The notes: generated by a model not told the origin, from the letters alone. Numbered from the stretch's first letter, positions 52,748 through 62,863 are shown. The stretch: DNA of 64,000 bases from SZUA-36 sp963774415 (GCA_963774415.1 CAVZEU010000003.1:992001-1056000), one strand, 5' to 3'. Translations and numbers: made by a program.

Positions 52748-55516
52748 TTGCAGCAGGGTAACGACAAACTGACGTTTGTACTCACACTCGCACTTTCCGA
52801 CACCGGCCGGGACGAGCAGGATTTAGAGCGCGCGCAATTATTATTCGAATCACTCGATCGCTTCTTCGACAAACGGCATCTGGAGCAACTGATCGTCGTC
52901 ACCCCGGGCAAGGATTTGGCGGTTGTCAGGGAGGCTATTGCGCCTGCCATCACAGGGCTCGACGGTTTGATCGTCGACGAATACGAGATTTGTCCCGAAT
53001 TCGGTAACGACCCTGACACGACGAATACGTGGCCGAGACCCAACCAGGGCTGGTACAAGCAACAATTGATCAAGCTCGCCGTTCACGAACATGTCAAGAC
53101 GCCGTTTTACATGACGCTGGATTCCGATGTGATATTCGTTCGGAGCTTTGGCCACGACACATTGATCAAGGACGGAATGGCGGACCTGAATGTCCAAACC
53201 GAAGATGATTTCAGGTCGCTCTATTGCGCGAGCACGGCAGAGAAGGAAGTCAAGGTCCGCAGATTGCGCTATATCCAGGCAGAAAGCGTTCTCGCCTGCC
53301 GTCGCCGCAAGGAATATCTTGACCAGTGGTACGGTGAAACGCCCGTATTGCTCAACCGGGACATTGCCCAATCGCTCGCGCAGCATCTCGAGCGAACCTG
53401 GGGGATGCCGTGGCGCCACTGTCTGCTGGACAAGCTGCCCTGGAATGAATACCCCGTCTATTTTCTCTTTGCGGAGGATCAGGATCTGCTGCAGGAGTAT
53501 TACCGGCCGGGAAACGCCGATACGGTGTTGCGGCTTACTGAAAGCCTTTGGCAGCCTGCAGAGGAATACCGCGAATTCCGGGATTTGTCGGTTTGGAATG
53601 CAGACAATAGTTTCAACGGGGCGAACGGGGGTGTCGCCGTCGTGGTTCAATCCTACCTCGGATACGGGACACGAGAGGTTGTGGACAAGATCAAGCCGTT
53701 ATTGAAACAGGCCGGAACCCCTCGGCAGGTTTCGGTCTCCGTCATCGTACCGGTTTATAACGTGGAGCCATATGTCGCCAAGTGCCTGGACTCTCTTGTC
53801 GGTCAGGACCTGGAGGATATGGAAGTCATCGTGGTGAATGACGGTTCCACCGACGGCACCCTGGAAATCGTTGAGAAGTATGTCATGGAACACGATGCCA
53901 TACGCCTGATCAGCCAGCAGAACCAGGGGCTCTCAGCGGCCAGGAACGCCGGCATGGCGGCGGCAGCGGGACAGTATATCGGCTTTGTCGATGGCGATGA
54001 CTGGGTTGACGAATTTATGTATAGCGCCATGCGCGAACACGCGCTTGCCACCGGGGCCGATATCGTCATCGCCAACGGTCAGCTCTTCGATGAGCAGACC
54101 AATGGGTTGAAACCCATCCAGGATTTCAGGGTCTGGAAGGCGCTGGCGGAGAAAAACCGCGAACTCGTGTTTGATCCGAAAGCGGAACCGGATGTATTCC
54201 TGCTTGATACCTCAGCTTGCAAGCGCCTTTATCGTCGGGAGTTTCTGCAGGATGTGCATTTTCAGTTCCCGCTTGGAAAAATTTTTGAGGACGTTTCGAC
54301 GCACTACGAGCTACTGCTTCGCACAAACCGGATCAGTTTGCTCGACAGGCCTTTTTACTTCTATAGAACCAACAGGCCAGGGCGGATTACGGCCAGAAAA
54401 AATGCAAGCCTGCTGCAGGTGTTCGACGTTTTGTACCGGGTCGTTGACGACTTGGAGAAAAATCAGGTCAGCGAACGCATCTGGGCCAATTTCATCTGGT
54501 TCCAGAACTGGGTGCTGCGCTGGCTCAGACGGCAGATCGACCCGGAATTCTCGCAGGAATTCGATCGGAAATGTGTGGCGATCAGCCGGCATTTCTCAAC
54601 AGAGGCGGTCACCGTTTTCAGGGATAAATTCAGTAGCGATCGCCATGCCCTCGAATTTGTAACCTCGCAACTCGAAAACAGCCTGGCCCCGGTCAATATG
54701 GCTGCGGGCGAGCAGGGGCAGTGTGTTTCGCTGCAAAACAACCTGCACCTGGGCAATGACCCGGAAGGCGTCTTCAATCCTGACCCCAATACTTACATGC
54801 CCGATATCTGGGGTTGGGTTTGCCTGCAATTCGATATTCGCTCGGTACTCGATATAGGTTGCGGCATGGGCACCAACCTTTCCTGGTTCAGCGAATACGG
54901 CTTCGAAGTCCTGGGCGTCGAAGGTCACCCCAACGCCGTGGCCCAAAGCTTGGTTCCGCAAAGGACCGTTCTCCACGATTTCACCAAGGGCCCCTGGCGT
55001 CCTGAGCAGAAATTCGATCTGTGCCTCTGCACGGAATTCGCCGAGCACGTGGAGGCAGTGTTTGAAGACAATTGGATGGTGGCAGTGGATCAGTGCAGGT
55101 ACTTGCTACTCGCTGCTGCTCCGCCTGGACAAGGTGGATACCACCATGTCAATGAGCAGCCTGACGAGTACTGGATCAAGAGGTTTGCGGAACGCGGATT
55201 CAGCCAGGATGCTGAAATTACCAAAAAATTGCGCGCGACCTGCAACAGGAAACCCGCGCCGTGGGGACGTAACACACTGATGTTTTTCGAGAATGTAAAC
55301 CAGCGCCATCAGCCGGTGCCAAGTGAAATTAATCGGGCCGGCCGGCAGGAACGGTCCTTGCCCGGGGGCGCCGGACCCGCCGCCGATGACACTGCCGCCG
55401 CCTTACGGCGGCAGAACGACATGCTAAAAAAGCAGCTCAGTGCCGTTTATTCGTCGCGTTCATGGAAAATGACCGGGCCGTTCAGATGGCTGCTGGACGC
55501 TCTGTGGAAACGGTGA
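52748..55516 (+). CDS. Three-domain glycosyltransferase-methyltransferase fusion
   Basis: 922 residues from a TTG start with AAGG eight bases upstream. Residues 1 to about 325 resemble the DUF6492-type transferase domain (PFYMTLDSDVIFV, NQGWYKQQLIKL). About 330-640 is a GT2 glycosyltransferase with VSVIVPVYNVEPYV and VDGDDW (D415). About 690-860 is a SAM methyltransferase with VLDIGCGMGTNLSWF (about 697). A C-terminal coiled coil ends in SSRSWKMTGPFRWLL, common in polymer glycosyltransferases. It probably adds and methylates sugars on a surface polysaccharide, possibly ending the chain. Confidence 0.82.
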   Translation: MQQGNDKLTFVLTLALSDTGRDEQDLERAQLLFESLDRFFDKRHLEQLIVVTPGKDLAVVREAIAPAITGLDGLIVDEYEICPEFGNDPDTTNTWPRPNQGWYKQQLIKLAVHEHVKTPFYMTLDSDVIFVRSFGHDTLIKDGMADLNVQTEDDFRSLYCASTAEKEVKVRRLRYIQAESVLACRRRKEYLDQWYGETPVLLNRDIAQSLAQHLERTWGMPWRHCLLDKLPWNEYPVYFLFAEDQDLLQEYYRPGNADTVLRLTESLWQPAEEYREFRDLSVWNADNSFNGANGGVAVVVQSYLGYGTREVVDKIKPLLKQAGTPRQVSVSVIVPVYNVEPYVAKCLDSLVGQDLEDMEVIVVNDGSTDGTLEIVEKYVMEHDAIRLISQQNQGLSAARNAGMAAAAGQYIGFVDGDDWVDEFMYSAMREHALATGADIVIANGQLFDEQTNGLKPIQDFRVWKALAEKNRELVFDPKAEPDVFLLDTSACKRLYRREFLQDVHFQFPLGKIFEDVSTHYELLLRTNRISLLDRPFYFYRTNRPGRITARKNASLLQVFDVLYRVVDDLEKNQVSERIWANFIWFQNWVLRWLRRQIDPEFSQEFDRKCVAISRHFSTEAVTVFRDKFSSDRHALEFVTSQLENSLAPVNMAAGEQGQCVSLQNNLHLGNDPEGVFNPDPNTYMPDIWGWVCLQFDIRSVLDIGCGMGTNLSWFSEYGFEVLGVEGHPNAVAQSLVPQRTVLHDFTKGPWRPEQKFDLCLCTEFAEHVEAVFEDNWMVAVDQCRYLLLAAAPPGQGGYHHVNEQPDEYWIKRFAERGFSQDAEITKKLRATCNRKPAPWGRNTLMFFENVNQRHQPVPSEINRAGRQERSLPGGAGPAADDTAAALRRQNDMLKKQLSAVYSSRSWKMTGPFRWLLDALWKR

Positions 55517-55606
55517 ACCGTCCTTACTGCGGTGTGTGCGGTCTTTACCTTTTTGACTACAGCCCAAATCCGTGACGCTGTCGTTCGCAGCTGAGCCTGT
55601 GCGGTT

Positions 55607-56251
55607 TCATGATAACGAATCTGAGTTGCCGGGCAGATGACGATACGGCTCTAGTAATTTCCTCTGTTGACGTGCGTAATTTCCTCTGTTGACGTGCGGA
55701 AACGGAACATCGGGAATGCTCTTGTCCAGAAACGGACACAATTTTTCCCAGCCCTCGCCGTTGGCAACGTCGATGGTCAGAAGATCATCGGGTCTGTCCC
55801 TGAAATATTCCCGGACCTCGTTGTTATGCTCGACATACGCCTTGCGAAACTTCTCTCTGTCGAAGAAGAAGCTGCCATACAACAAAAAGACCTCGAAACA
55901 GGGTTTTTCGAACCCCAGTCTTCTGTGATGGTTCTCTTCGCTCCTCAACCAGCTATCGATATCTCGAATGGTCAGAATGAACTTGCTGTTCGGGTAACTC
56001 TTGTCGAGTTCTTTGTAAATGGATGGGATCGGCAGATCTGTGGCACCAGCGTATTCCTCCAGAAAATCGAACCTGAAGGTGCAATGAATTAAACCATGTA
56101 AAATTTCTTGGTGATGGTCCCAGTGGGATACTTTGAACCCGAGGATATCCAGGGCCGCGGTTACGCTGCCGGTTCCTGTCTTGTTCGCCCCCACCCCAAA
56201 AATCTTGTTCAATGGCAAAAAAGGTGTCGCGCGGGCATTTCCGTCAAGCAC
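55607..56251 (-). CDS. Sulfotransferase family protein with altered C-terminus
   Basis: 214 residues, GTG start. The PAPS-binding loop is FGVGANKTGTGSVTAALDIL, and FILTIRDIDSWLRSE is the 3'-phosphate region. Such enzymes move sulfate from PAPS to sugars or lipids. PFPHVNRGNY is a natural family end, but a tandem 22-base duplication (55654-55697) shifts the frame, so about 22 extra residues are read. Without the duplication TAG would follow Tyr directly. Activity probably survives since the core is complete. Confidence 0.82.
   Translation of the reverse strand: MLDGNARATPFLPLNKIFGVGANKTGTGSVTAALDILGFKVSHWDHHQEILHGLIHCTFRFDFLEEYAGATDLPIPSIYKELDKSYPNSKFILTIRDIDSWLRSEENHHRRLGFEKPCFEVFLLYGSFFFDREKFRKAYVEHNNEVREYFRDRPDDLLTIDVANGEGWEKLCPFLDKSIPDVPFPHVNRGNYARQQRKLLEPYRHLPGNSDSLS
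55654..55697. repeat. Tandem duplication of 22 bases at the sulfotransferase 3' end
   Basis: Two exact copies, 55654-55675 and 55676-55697. 22 is not a multiple of three, so the frame shifts between copies and the native stop is bypassed. It looks recent because the copies are identical. Confidence 0.9.
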
Positions 56252-56890
56252 ACAGATTCATCCTGGAAGCTTCCCTGCTTCAGATCCCAACCACGTCTGG
56301 CTCGCGGATTGTACCTCAGCGAGCCACGCTGTCAGCGTTTTTAACCGATATTCATGTATCCTTTAGTGGTTTATTAAACTTGGCCCAAGCTTGAATGAAG
56401 AGCATACCGAGGGAGTGCTTCGCTTCGACCACTTTCTGGAAGGGTCTATTTGATTGGTTTCAATGGGTTTGGTGAAGACCGCGGCTATCAATGCCGTGCG
56501 CCTATCACAAATGGCTGAACGCCTATGCACAGGTTGCAGGGGTTGTTACTCGTCTGCATGGTAGTTGGCCATATATTCGGCCAACGTGTAAGACACAATT
56601 TTGTGATTGCCGTCATAGAACGTTGGCAACGAGCCTTTGGCTAATTCCACATCAATGTCCACGCCGCCCAAGGCTACCGGCCTCGTTGAATATCGGTATG
56701 ATTACGGAAACCTGGATGACACATTTATTCGGTGTAAATTTTGGACCCAAAGGACTGTGTTAAACTTTGCGCGCATTGAGAATTGATCAATAAAGCGCCT
56801 TAAGATTAATTTTCATCCGGGGTTTTATGGATCGCTGAGTCTGTCACCCAGCAACATTTTCGGACTTCTTCCGCCTATTGCCTCATATAG
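56252..56890. other. Intergenic stretch without a supported gene
   Basis: 639 AT-rich bases between divergent genes. Short open frames exist (for example 56491-56763, 90 residues), but none has family-like sequence or a ribosome site. It may hold promoters for both flanking genes and decayed coding material. Confidence 0.5.
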
Positions 56891-57895
56891 GTGATAAACA
56901 ATCTGCCCCCCCATTGGATTGACCTGAACAGTTTGACGAATCTGAACACGAATAAGCTTCAAAGGAGGGACACACGGCCGATCGACACGGATATGGGCGG
57001 AATATTCTGTTTCTCCTGCGTCAGGAATGAATCGCTTCGACTGCCTTACTTTATTGATTATCATCGTTCGCTAGGCGTCGATAAGTTTATTTTTGTGGAC
57101 AATGGGTCCACCGACGACACGGTGGATTTTCTTCTCTCCCAAGCAGATGTTCACGTATTTTGTACGGAGGAAAGTTACTCGGCCGCGAACTTCGGCGTTG
57201 CATGGCTCAATGAATTGCTCGCGCATTACGGCACCGGGCGTTGGACGCTTACTCTCGATGCGGACGAGTTGTTGATTTATCCACTTTGTGAAACAGTGGA
57301 TTTACACCAATTAACGCACTTCCTGGATAGTACTCAAGCCGACGCTGTAGCCACTTTCTTGCTGGATATGTATTCGCAAGAACCCATTAGGGAAACCATA
57401 TACCAACGTGGTACGTCATTTCAGGACCTATGCCCCTTTTTTGACAGCAAAAGCTATCACGAAAAAGATACACTTGGTTTGCCTTTGAGAGGTGGGCCGA
57501 GGCACAGGCTGTTTTGGGAAGGACACGATCGTGAAAAACCTTCGCCGTTCCTTAAGAAAATTCCATTGGTAAGATGGCGTGAGGGAATCGAGTTCGAACT
57601 GTCAACCCACGTGATCAGAAACCTGCGATTGTCCTCACTTACTGGAGTCTTGCAGCATTACAAATTCTTTGCCGACTTCTACAATTACGTGGAACAGGAA
57701 AGTCACCGAAAAGAGCATTGGGATGGTGCTGCACAATACGAGTCTTACTGGCGCATCCTCAGTAAAAATCCGAATCTTAGTGCTATTTATGCAGGATCAG
57801 TGAAGTATCGGGACAGTATTCAACTGGTGGATTTAGGTCTGATGAAGACGCCGGAGGAATTTGTGCAATTCCTGGCCCAGACGCAAGCACGTTGA
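56891..57895 (+). CDS. Glycosyltransferase family 2 protein (GT2_4/GT92-like)
   Basis: 334 residues from a GTG start; an internal start is possible. VRNESLRLPYFIDYHRSLGV, then FVDNGSTDDT and LTLDADELLIYP (the DxD-like metal site) are typical of these transferases. It belongs to the polysaccharide island, and its low GC and lack of close operon partners suggest transfer. The sugar is unknown. Confidence 0.82.
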   Translation: MINNLPPHWIDLNSLTNLNTNKLQRRDTRPIDTDMGGIFCFSCVRNESLRLPYFIDYHRSLGVDKFIFVDNGSTDDTVDFLLSQADVHVFCTEESYSAANFGVAWLNELLAHYGTGRWTLTLDADELLIYPLCETVDLHQLTHFLDSTQADAVATFLLDMYSQEPIRETIYQRGTSFQDLCPFFDSKSYHEKDTLGLPLRGGPRHRLFWEGHDREKPSPFLKKIPLVRWREGIEFELSTHVIRNLRLSSLTGVLQHYKFFADFYNYVEQESHRKEHWDGAAQYESYWRILSKNPNLSAIYAGSVKYRDSIQLVDLGLMKTPEEFVQFLAQTQAR

Positions 57896-57904
57896 GCGAG
57901 TGGA

Positions 57905-58167
57905 CTAGCCCGGATATTGCACGAGCATCCCGGATGCTGCTGCAGAACAGGTGCGGCTGGGTGCCGGGCTGGACTGAGAGCCATAGCGATGGCTATGGCT
58001 GGAGGGAAGCCCAAGCCCAGGCATGACTGGACAAGGCAGGGCCGGGATAGATCGCTGGCCGGTTACAAAGTGTACCCTGGAATGAATTTGATAGATCGTC
58101 AATTTATTTTGTAAATTCATCAGTTTATGGTGAGGCCAGTGGCCGGCTGGTGCAATATCCGGGCTAG
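57905..58167. mobile_element. MITE-like element with 18-base terminal inverted repeats
   Basis: Perfect terminal inverted repeats CTAGCCCGGATATTGCAC at 57905-57922 and 58150-58167 (as reverse complement) bound 263 bases with no coding frame of note. Inside is a 9-pair hairpin (AGCCATAGC / GCTATGGCT). No clear target duplication is seen beyond the CTAG ends. It is probably a non-autonomous element mobilised by a transposase encoded elsewhere; the family was not identified. Confidence 0.65.
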
Positions 58168-58227
58168 GTTACTGGCATTGAAATATTTCTGTCAAAAAGG
58201 CTACCTGCAGCAGGTATCGTGTTTAAG

Positions 58228-59070
58228 TCAGGAGAGGTTCAAGCGGACCGTATCCTTCAGATAATCAGCCAAGCGACGATCTTCAATTATCTCACCCGAT
58301 TCAATCTTTTCTCTTATGCGAGCATGATCGTAGCTGTTTGCCGCAAAATAACGCTTCAAATTCTTTTCGCGATGCAACTCTTCGTACAATTTTCGCCATG
58401 TAATTCCAATGGTATTGGATAATTCTTTGTTCCTCCTATAGGCTGCACCGCCCTTGGCTATCTTGTTTTCAATCTGTCGATAACTTCTGATCGGGAAGTG
58501 CAGGATGTCGATTAACCCGGTTACGGTTTCGGGATTATCGATTCCCGCCACGGAGTGGTTGCCCTGATGGATTTTGATGGACTCCGAACCCCGGTGCGCG
58601 ACTTTCGGGGGTAGAGGCTTCCCCATTGAGTTTAGTGAGACTTTCTCTCGGTACACCATTCTAGACCAAAACGGTGTACCCGGTTTTCCAGTGGCAACAA
58701 AGTTATGGCGATCAGCATTAACCAGGTTCACGTGCGCTTGAACGCGCTCAAAGGTGCGTTTGAGGTCTCCCTCAACAGGCCACCAAAACTCGTCGGCGTC
58801 ATTGTTGATTACCCAATCTGCCTCAAATCCCGTGTAGGCGAGTTTCGCCATTCTTGTGACCCAAGCATGCTGATTATAGTTGTCATGAGCCTCGTAGATG
58901 TAATGCAACACTCCTTTTGATTCGTACCCTTTCAAAATTTTCGAAGTGTCGTCGACTGATCGGTTGTCGGTCGCAATTATGAAATCGACACCTTGCGCCA
59001 GGTGAAACTCTATATTTTCACGAATGATGTCCTCTTCATCTCTGACGAGGAGTGTCATGACCAGTTTCAT
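58228..59070 (-). CDS. Glycosyltransferase family 2 protein
   Basis: 280 residues. It begins KLVMTLLVRDEEDIIRENIE and has ATDNRSVDDT and WVINNDADEFWWP (metal-binding NDADE), as in GT2_4-type transferases. ATG 59070 fits the family start; a TTG at 59124 is upstream. It lies next to the MITE and on the same strand as fcl. Confidence 0.82.
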   Translation of the reverse strand: MKLVMTLLVRDEEDIIRENIEFHLAQGVDFIIATDNRSVDDTSKILKGYESKGVLHYIYEAHDNYNQHAWVTRMAKLAYTGFEADWVINNDADEFWWPVEGDLKRTFERVQAHVNLVNADRHNFVATGKPGTPFWSRMVYREKVSLNSMGKPLPPKVAHRGSESIKIHQGNHSVAGIDNPETVTGLIDILHFPIRSYRQIENKIAKGGAAYRRNKELSNTIGITWRKLYEELHREKNLKRYFAANSYDHARIREKIESGEIIEDRRLADYLKDTVRLNLS

Positions 59071-59212
59071 TTGTTTGGCGACCCCGAAGCCACTGGCGGG
59101 CGTAAAGTTCCTTGGAGCAGGCAAATGTGCTGGAATTGACTGATATTTGAATTGGGAATGAATGGATTATGGGAAAGGTACATGAATGGTACTAATCACC
59201 CTTGAATTGATG

Positions 59213-60196
59213 TCAGAAGTTTTTCAGATACCAGTCGTACGTTGAAGCTATGCCGCTTTTCAACGCTATCTGTGCACGCCAGCCAAGCGCATCCATGGTG
59301 GACACGTCCAGCAATTTACGTATCGTTCCATCGGGATACTCCGGGTTGTAGGTAATTTCACCTTCGTATCCTAAGACCTTACATATGATTTTAGCCAACT
59401 CTGCAACGGAAACATCACTACCCGTACCGACATTCAGGTGCGAAAGCCTCGGTTGGGTTTGGGCGGCGTATGTCTCCGGCGGCAAACAGGTGACGAACAG
59501 GCAGGCATCGGCGAGGTCGTCCACGTGCAGAAACTCGCGCCGCGGTTTGCCGGTACCCCATACCTCGACGGAAGGCGCCTTGGACAGTTTTGCCTCATGA
59601 AACTTTCGCAACAGGGCCGGTAGCACATGACTTGTTTGCAAATCAAAATTGTCATGAGGGCCGTACAAATTGGTGGGCATGACACTGCGGAAATCGGTCC
59701 CATATTGGCGGTTATAGCTCTCGCACAGCTTGATTCCCGCGATCTTGGCGATCGCGTAGGGCTCGTTGGTCGGCTCCAGCGGGCCGGTCAGCAGGCACTC
59801 CTCGGACATGGGTTGCGGCGCCCCTTTCGGATAGATGCAGGAACTGCCTAAAAAGAGTAGCCGCTGGACCCCCACCTCATAGGACGCGTGGATCACATTT
59901 GTGGCAATCATCAGGTTGCGGTAGATGAAGTCCGCCGGGTAGGTGTCGTTGGCATGGATGCCGCCGACCTTCGCGGCGGCCAGCAATACCGCCTCCGGTT
60001 TTTCGTTCGCCATGAACTCGTTGACCTGCGCCTGGTTTTCGAGATCGAGTTCGGCGTGGCTTCTCAGCAACAAATTCCGGCAACCGGCTTGTTGCAGGCG
60101 CCGCACCAGTGCTGAGCCCACCATGCCCCGATGACCGGGGACGAAGACCCGTGCCTGCCTGAGCCAGGCAAGCCCCTGGGGATTAGGTTCATTCAT
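59213..60196 (-). CDS. fcl: GDP-L-fucose synthase
   Basis: 327 residues, short-chain dehydrogenase family. Epimerises and reduces GDP-4-keto-6-deoxymannose to GDP-L-fucose with NADPH. Nucleotide motif VPGHRGMVGSALVRRL; catalytic Ser in GSSCIYPKGAPQPM and YAIAKIAGIKLCE. ATG 60196 overlaps the gmd 3' end by eight bases, so the two are coupled. Confidence 0.95.
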   Translation of the reverse strand: MNEPNPQGLAWLRQARVFVPGHRGMVGSALVRRLQQAGCRNLLLRSHAELDLENQAQVNEFMANEKPEAVLLAAAKVGGIHANDTYPADFIYRNLMIATNVIHASYEVGVQRLLFLGSSCIYPKGAPQPMSEECLLTGPLEPTNEPYAIAKIAGIKLCESYNRQYGTDFRSVMPTNLYGPHDNFDLQTSHVLPALLRKFHEAKLSKAPSVEVWGTGKPRREFLHVDDLADACLFVTCLPPETYAAQTQPRLSHLNVGTGSDVSVAELAKIICKVLGYEGEITYNPEYPDGTIRKLLDVSTMDALGWRAQIALKSGIASTYDWYLKNF

Positions 60197-61301
60197 TGTG
60201 GTTGAAGACCTTGAAGCCTCTTTTTGCAACCATGGCGTCGCGTTCGGCGATCGCGAGATCTTCCTTGACCATTTCATCGACCAACTCTGCGAAAGTCACT
60301 CTTGGTTTCCAGCCGAGCATTTTCCTGGCCTTGGACGAATCGCCGAGCAATGACTGGACTTCCGTCGGACGGAAATACCTGGGGTCTATCCGCACGATCA
60401 CGTCACCGACCTCGGGAGTTGAACCAGCGGTATTTGCGGCGACACGGCCGACTTCATCGGGACCGGTCCCTTCCCACTCAATTTGGATACCCAAGGCTGT
60501 GGCTGCGCGTTCTATGAGTTCTCTTACGGAGTGCTGCTGACCCGTCGCAATGACATAGTCGTCCGGCTGATCCTGCTGCAGGATCAGCCACTGGGCTTCA
60601 ATAAAATCCCGTGCGTGCCCCCAGTCGCGTTTGGCATCGAGGTTGCCGAGGTACAATGCTTTCTGCAGCCCGGTTTTGATACGCGCCAACGCCCGCGTGA
60701 CCTTGCGCGTTACGAAGGTCTCCCCGCGCTGGGGTGACTCGTGGTTGAAGAGGATGCCGTTACAGGCGAAAAGGCCGTAAGCTTCGCGATAATTGACCGT
60801 TATCCAATAGGCATAGAGCTTGGCCGCGGCATAGGGAGAACGCGGGTAAAACGGCGTGCTTTCACTTTGCGGCGCTTCCTGTACCAGACCGTATAACTCC
60901 GACGTTGACGCCTGGTAGAAGCGGGTTTCGTCTTTCAGTTTCAAAAGCCGAATCGCTTCCAGCAAACGCAGTGGACCCAGCGCGTCGGCATTGGCCGTGT
61001 ACTCCGGGGTTTCAAATGAAACCGCGACGTGACTTTGAGCTGCCAGGTTGTAGATTTCAACGGGTTGGACTTCCTGCACCACGCGGATCAGGTTGGTGGC
61101 ATCGGTCATGTCGCCATAGTGCAGAATGAATTTCAGCTCCGATTCGTGCGGGTCCTGATATAGATGGTCGATACGGTCGGTGTTGAAAGAAGACGCGCGT
61201 CTCTTTATACCGTGGACTTCATACCCTTTGTCGAGCAGAAATTCCGCAAGATACGCACCGTCTTGTCCGGTGACGCCGGTGATGAGTGCCCGTTTCGTCA
61301 C
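60189..61301 (-). CDS. gmd: GDP-mannose 4,6-dehydratase
   Basis: 370 residues from GTG 61301, giving the family start TKRALITGVTGQDGAYLAEF. Converts GDP-mannose to GDP-4-keto-6-deoxymannose. The catalytic set is in STSELYGLV and YAAAKLYAYW. The frame extends to 61358 without similarity. With fcl it supplies GDP-L-fucose for the polysaccharide; no manC or manB is in the window. Confidence 0.95.
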   Translation of the reverse strand: MTKRALITGVTGQDGAYLAEFLLDKGYEVHGIKRRASSFNTDRIDHLYQDPHESELKFILHYGDMTDATNLIRVVQEVQPVEIYNLAAQSHVAVSFETPEYTANADALGPLRLLEAIRLLKLKDETRFYQASTSELYGLVQEAPQSESTPFYPRSPYAAAKLYAYWITVNYREAYGLFACNGILFNHESPQRGETFVTRKVTRALARIKTGLQKALYLGNLDAKRDWGHARDFIEAQWLILQQDQPDDYVIATGQQHSVRELIERAATALGIQIEWEGTGPDEVGRVAANTAGSTPEVGDVIVRIDPRYFRPTEVQSLLGDSSKARKMLGWKPRVTFAELVDEMVKEDLAIAERDAMVAKRGFKVFNHNE

Positions 61302-61710
61302 TTTCTGGTACCCGCAAGGAGGTCGGTTTCGGCATCGCGCTCCGGCCCGTGATTGCACTTTATCGGGGCAGGCGTTTTCTCAATGCTCTTGGTCTTCATT
61401 GTCGCTACATCCAGGTAAGGCGCTGCACGGCAAAACGACGACAGCCTAATGTACTATAAACGACCTGAAACGGGTTTTGCAGGATTGGCAGATTGTAGAC
61501 GTTGCCGGGTGCAGACCTGCCTTGCGATGAGCGCGGCATTATTGGATTACTTTGGCTTGCCCGATGCGAGTAAAATTCGTCCCATGAAGCCAAGACGACA
61601 GATATAAGAGCGATCTGGACCGAACATGGCACCACCTGCATCTTGCCCGGCTGCCCCCGGCATCTGCTTTAGACATCACGAGTCGTTTGACGACCCTGGG
61701 AAGTCATGAA
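61302..61710. other. Intergenic region between gmd and the sulfotransferase-like gene
   Basis: 409 bases between divergent genes; no gene is supported. It presumably contains their promoters, but no hexamer pair is convincing. Confidence 0.5.
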
Positions 61711-62784
61711 ATGGATTTGATCCTGCACCCAGGCCACGGCAAATGCGGCTCGACCTCCATTCAGAAGTTTTTGCACAAAAATCGTGCGATTCTTGAAGTA
61801 AATGGGTTTGCTATTCCGGATGATTGTTTTCGCTTCAGGTTTGAAGACAAGTGTGATTTTTCGGTCGCGCAGTCTTGTGTCAGGTATATCTCCGAGATCA
61901 TCAACAAAGGTGACTACGATAGATTTGAACGAAGAATTGAAACTGTAATTAGACGTGCGGAACAGGCCAGGATCCATACCATTATCATAAGCGCCGAGAA
62001 CCTCTGCAATTTACAAAGTGAGAGATTGCACAGGATATTCTCGCAAGCTTTCCATGTGAGGAAAGTGCTGTACTATATCCGACGGCAGGATGACTTTCTT
62101 CTGAGTGCGTGGCAACAATGGGGTCATAAATCAGGATTGAGTTTGATCGAGTACTGCAGGCGGCAGGTTAAAAGCAATCATCCTCCTTATTGGCTGCAAG
62201 CCGCGATGTTGAGTTCCAATTATGGTGACAATGTACTGGAAGTGGTTCCTTTTGCCCGGGAAACATTCTATCGCGGTGATTTGATCAGTGACTTCCTGAA
62301 CACACTGGGACTGAATGCGCTTTTCGATCCGGCATCGGCGTCAATCGAAGAAAACAAAAGCCTGAATCCACTGGTATGTGAAGTTCTGGCACAATGCCCA
62401 AGCATCTACCAGGGACCGCACGACAACCAGCCAAAGAAAGCTCTGCAGAAATACGCATCGGCCGAGCCTTGGCTGTTTGACCCGAGAAAGGATTATTTGG
62501 ATAAAACGGAGAGGAGGCTGATCCTGAATCACTTTGAAGCTGAAAATCGCAGGTTGCACGCCAGGTACTTCCCCAAAGTGTCGTTTGACCTGCTGTTTAG
62601 CATTGACGCGGTTCAAGAGGCCGAACCGCTTGCACAGCGGACGGAATCATTGGAAAAGCAGCAACTGGAATTCTTGGATGATTGGATTAGAAGCTGGCTC
62701 AGGTCCAAAAAAATTCGAACCGTAATAAGGTCAAACGCCAGGATGCTGCAGGCAGCCAAAAGACGCCTATTCAGTTCGAGGTAG
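61711..62784 (+). CDS. Sulfotransferase-like P-loop protein
   Basis: 357 residues from ATG 61711 (TTG 61687 is upstream). LILHPGHGKCGSTSIQKFLHKN resembles the PAPS-binding loop of sulfotransferases (G-K-x-G-S-T-S); later SAENLCNL and YYIRRQDDFLLSAWQQW also fit that fold. It may sulfate the polysaccharide. Low GC; the next genes encode an exporter on the same strand. Confidence 0.65.
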   Translation: MDLILHPGHGKCGSTSIQKFLHKNRAILEVNGFAIPDDCFRFRFEDKCDFSVAQSCVRYISEIINKGDYDRFERRIETVIRRAEQARIHTIIISAENLCNLQSERLHRIFSQAFHVRKVLYYIRRQDDFLLSAWQQWGHKSGLSLIEYCRRQVKSNHPPYWLQAAMLSSNYGDNVLEVVPFARETFYRGDLISDFLNTLGLNALFDPASASIEENKSLNPLVCEVLAQCPSIYQGPHDNQPKKALQKYASAEPWLFDPRKDYLDKTERRLILNHFEAENRRLHARYFPKVSFDLLFSIDAVQEAEPLAQRTESLEKQQLEFLDDWIRSWLRSKKIRTVIRSNARMLQAAKRRLFSSR

Positions 62785-62863
62785 GGCGTTGAGTACATTC
62801 TTGAGCCATCATGGCAGCGTGCAGCTGTTAACATCTACACCATGAGCGAATGCAGTGATTGAA

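Noticed and set aside
56491..56763. 90-codon frame in the gap before a glycosyltransferase
   Set aside because: No ribosome site, no recognisable family, and a composition like translated non-coding DNA.
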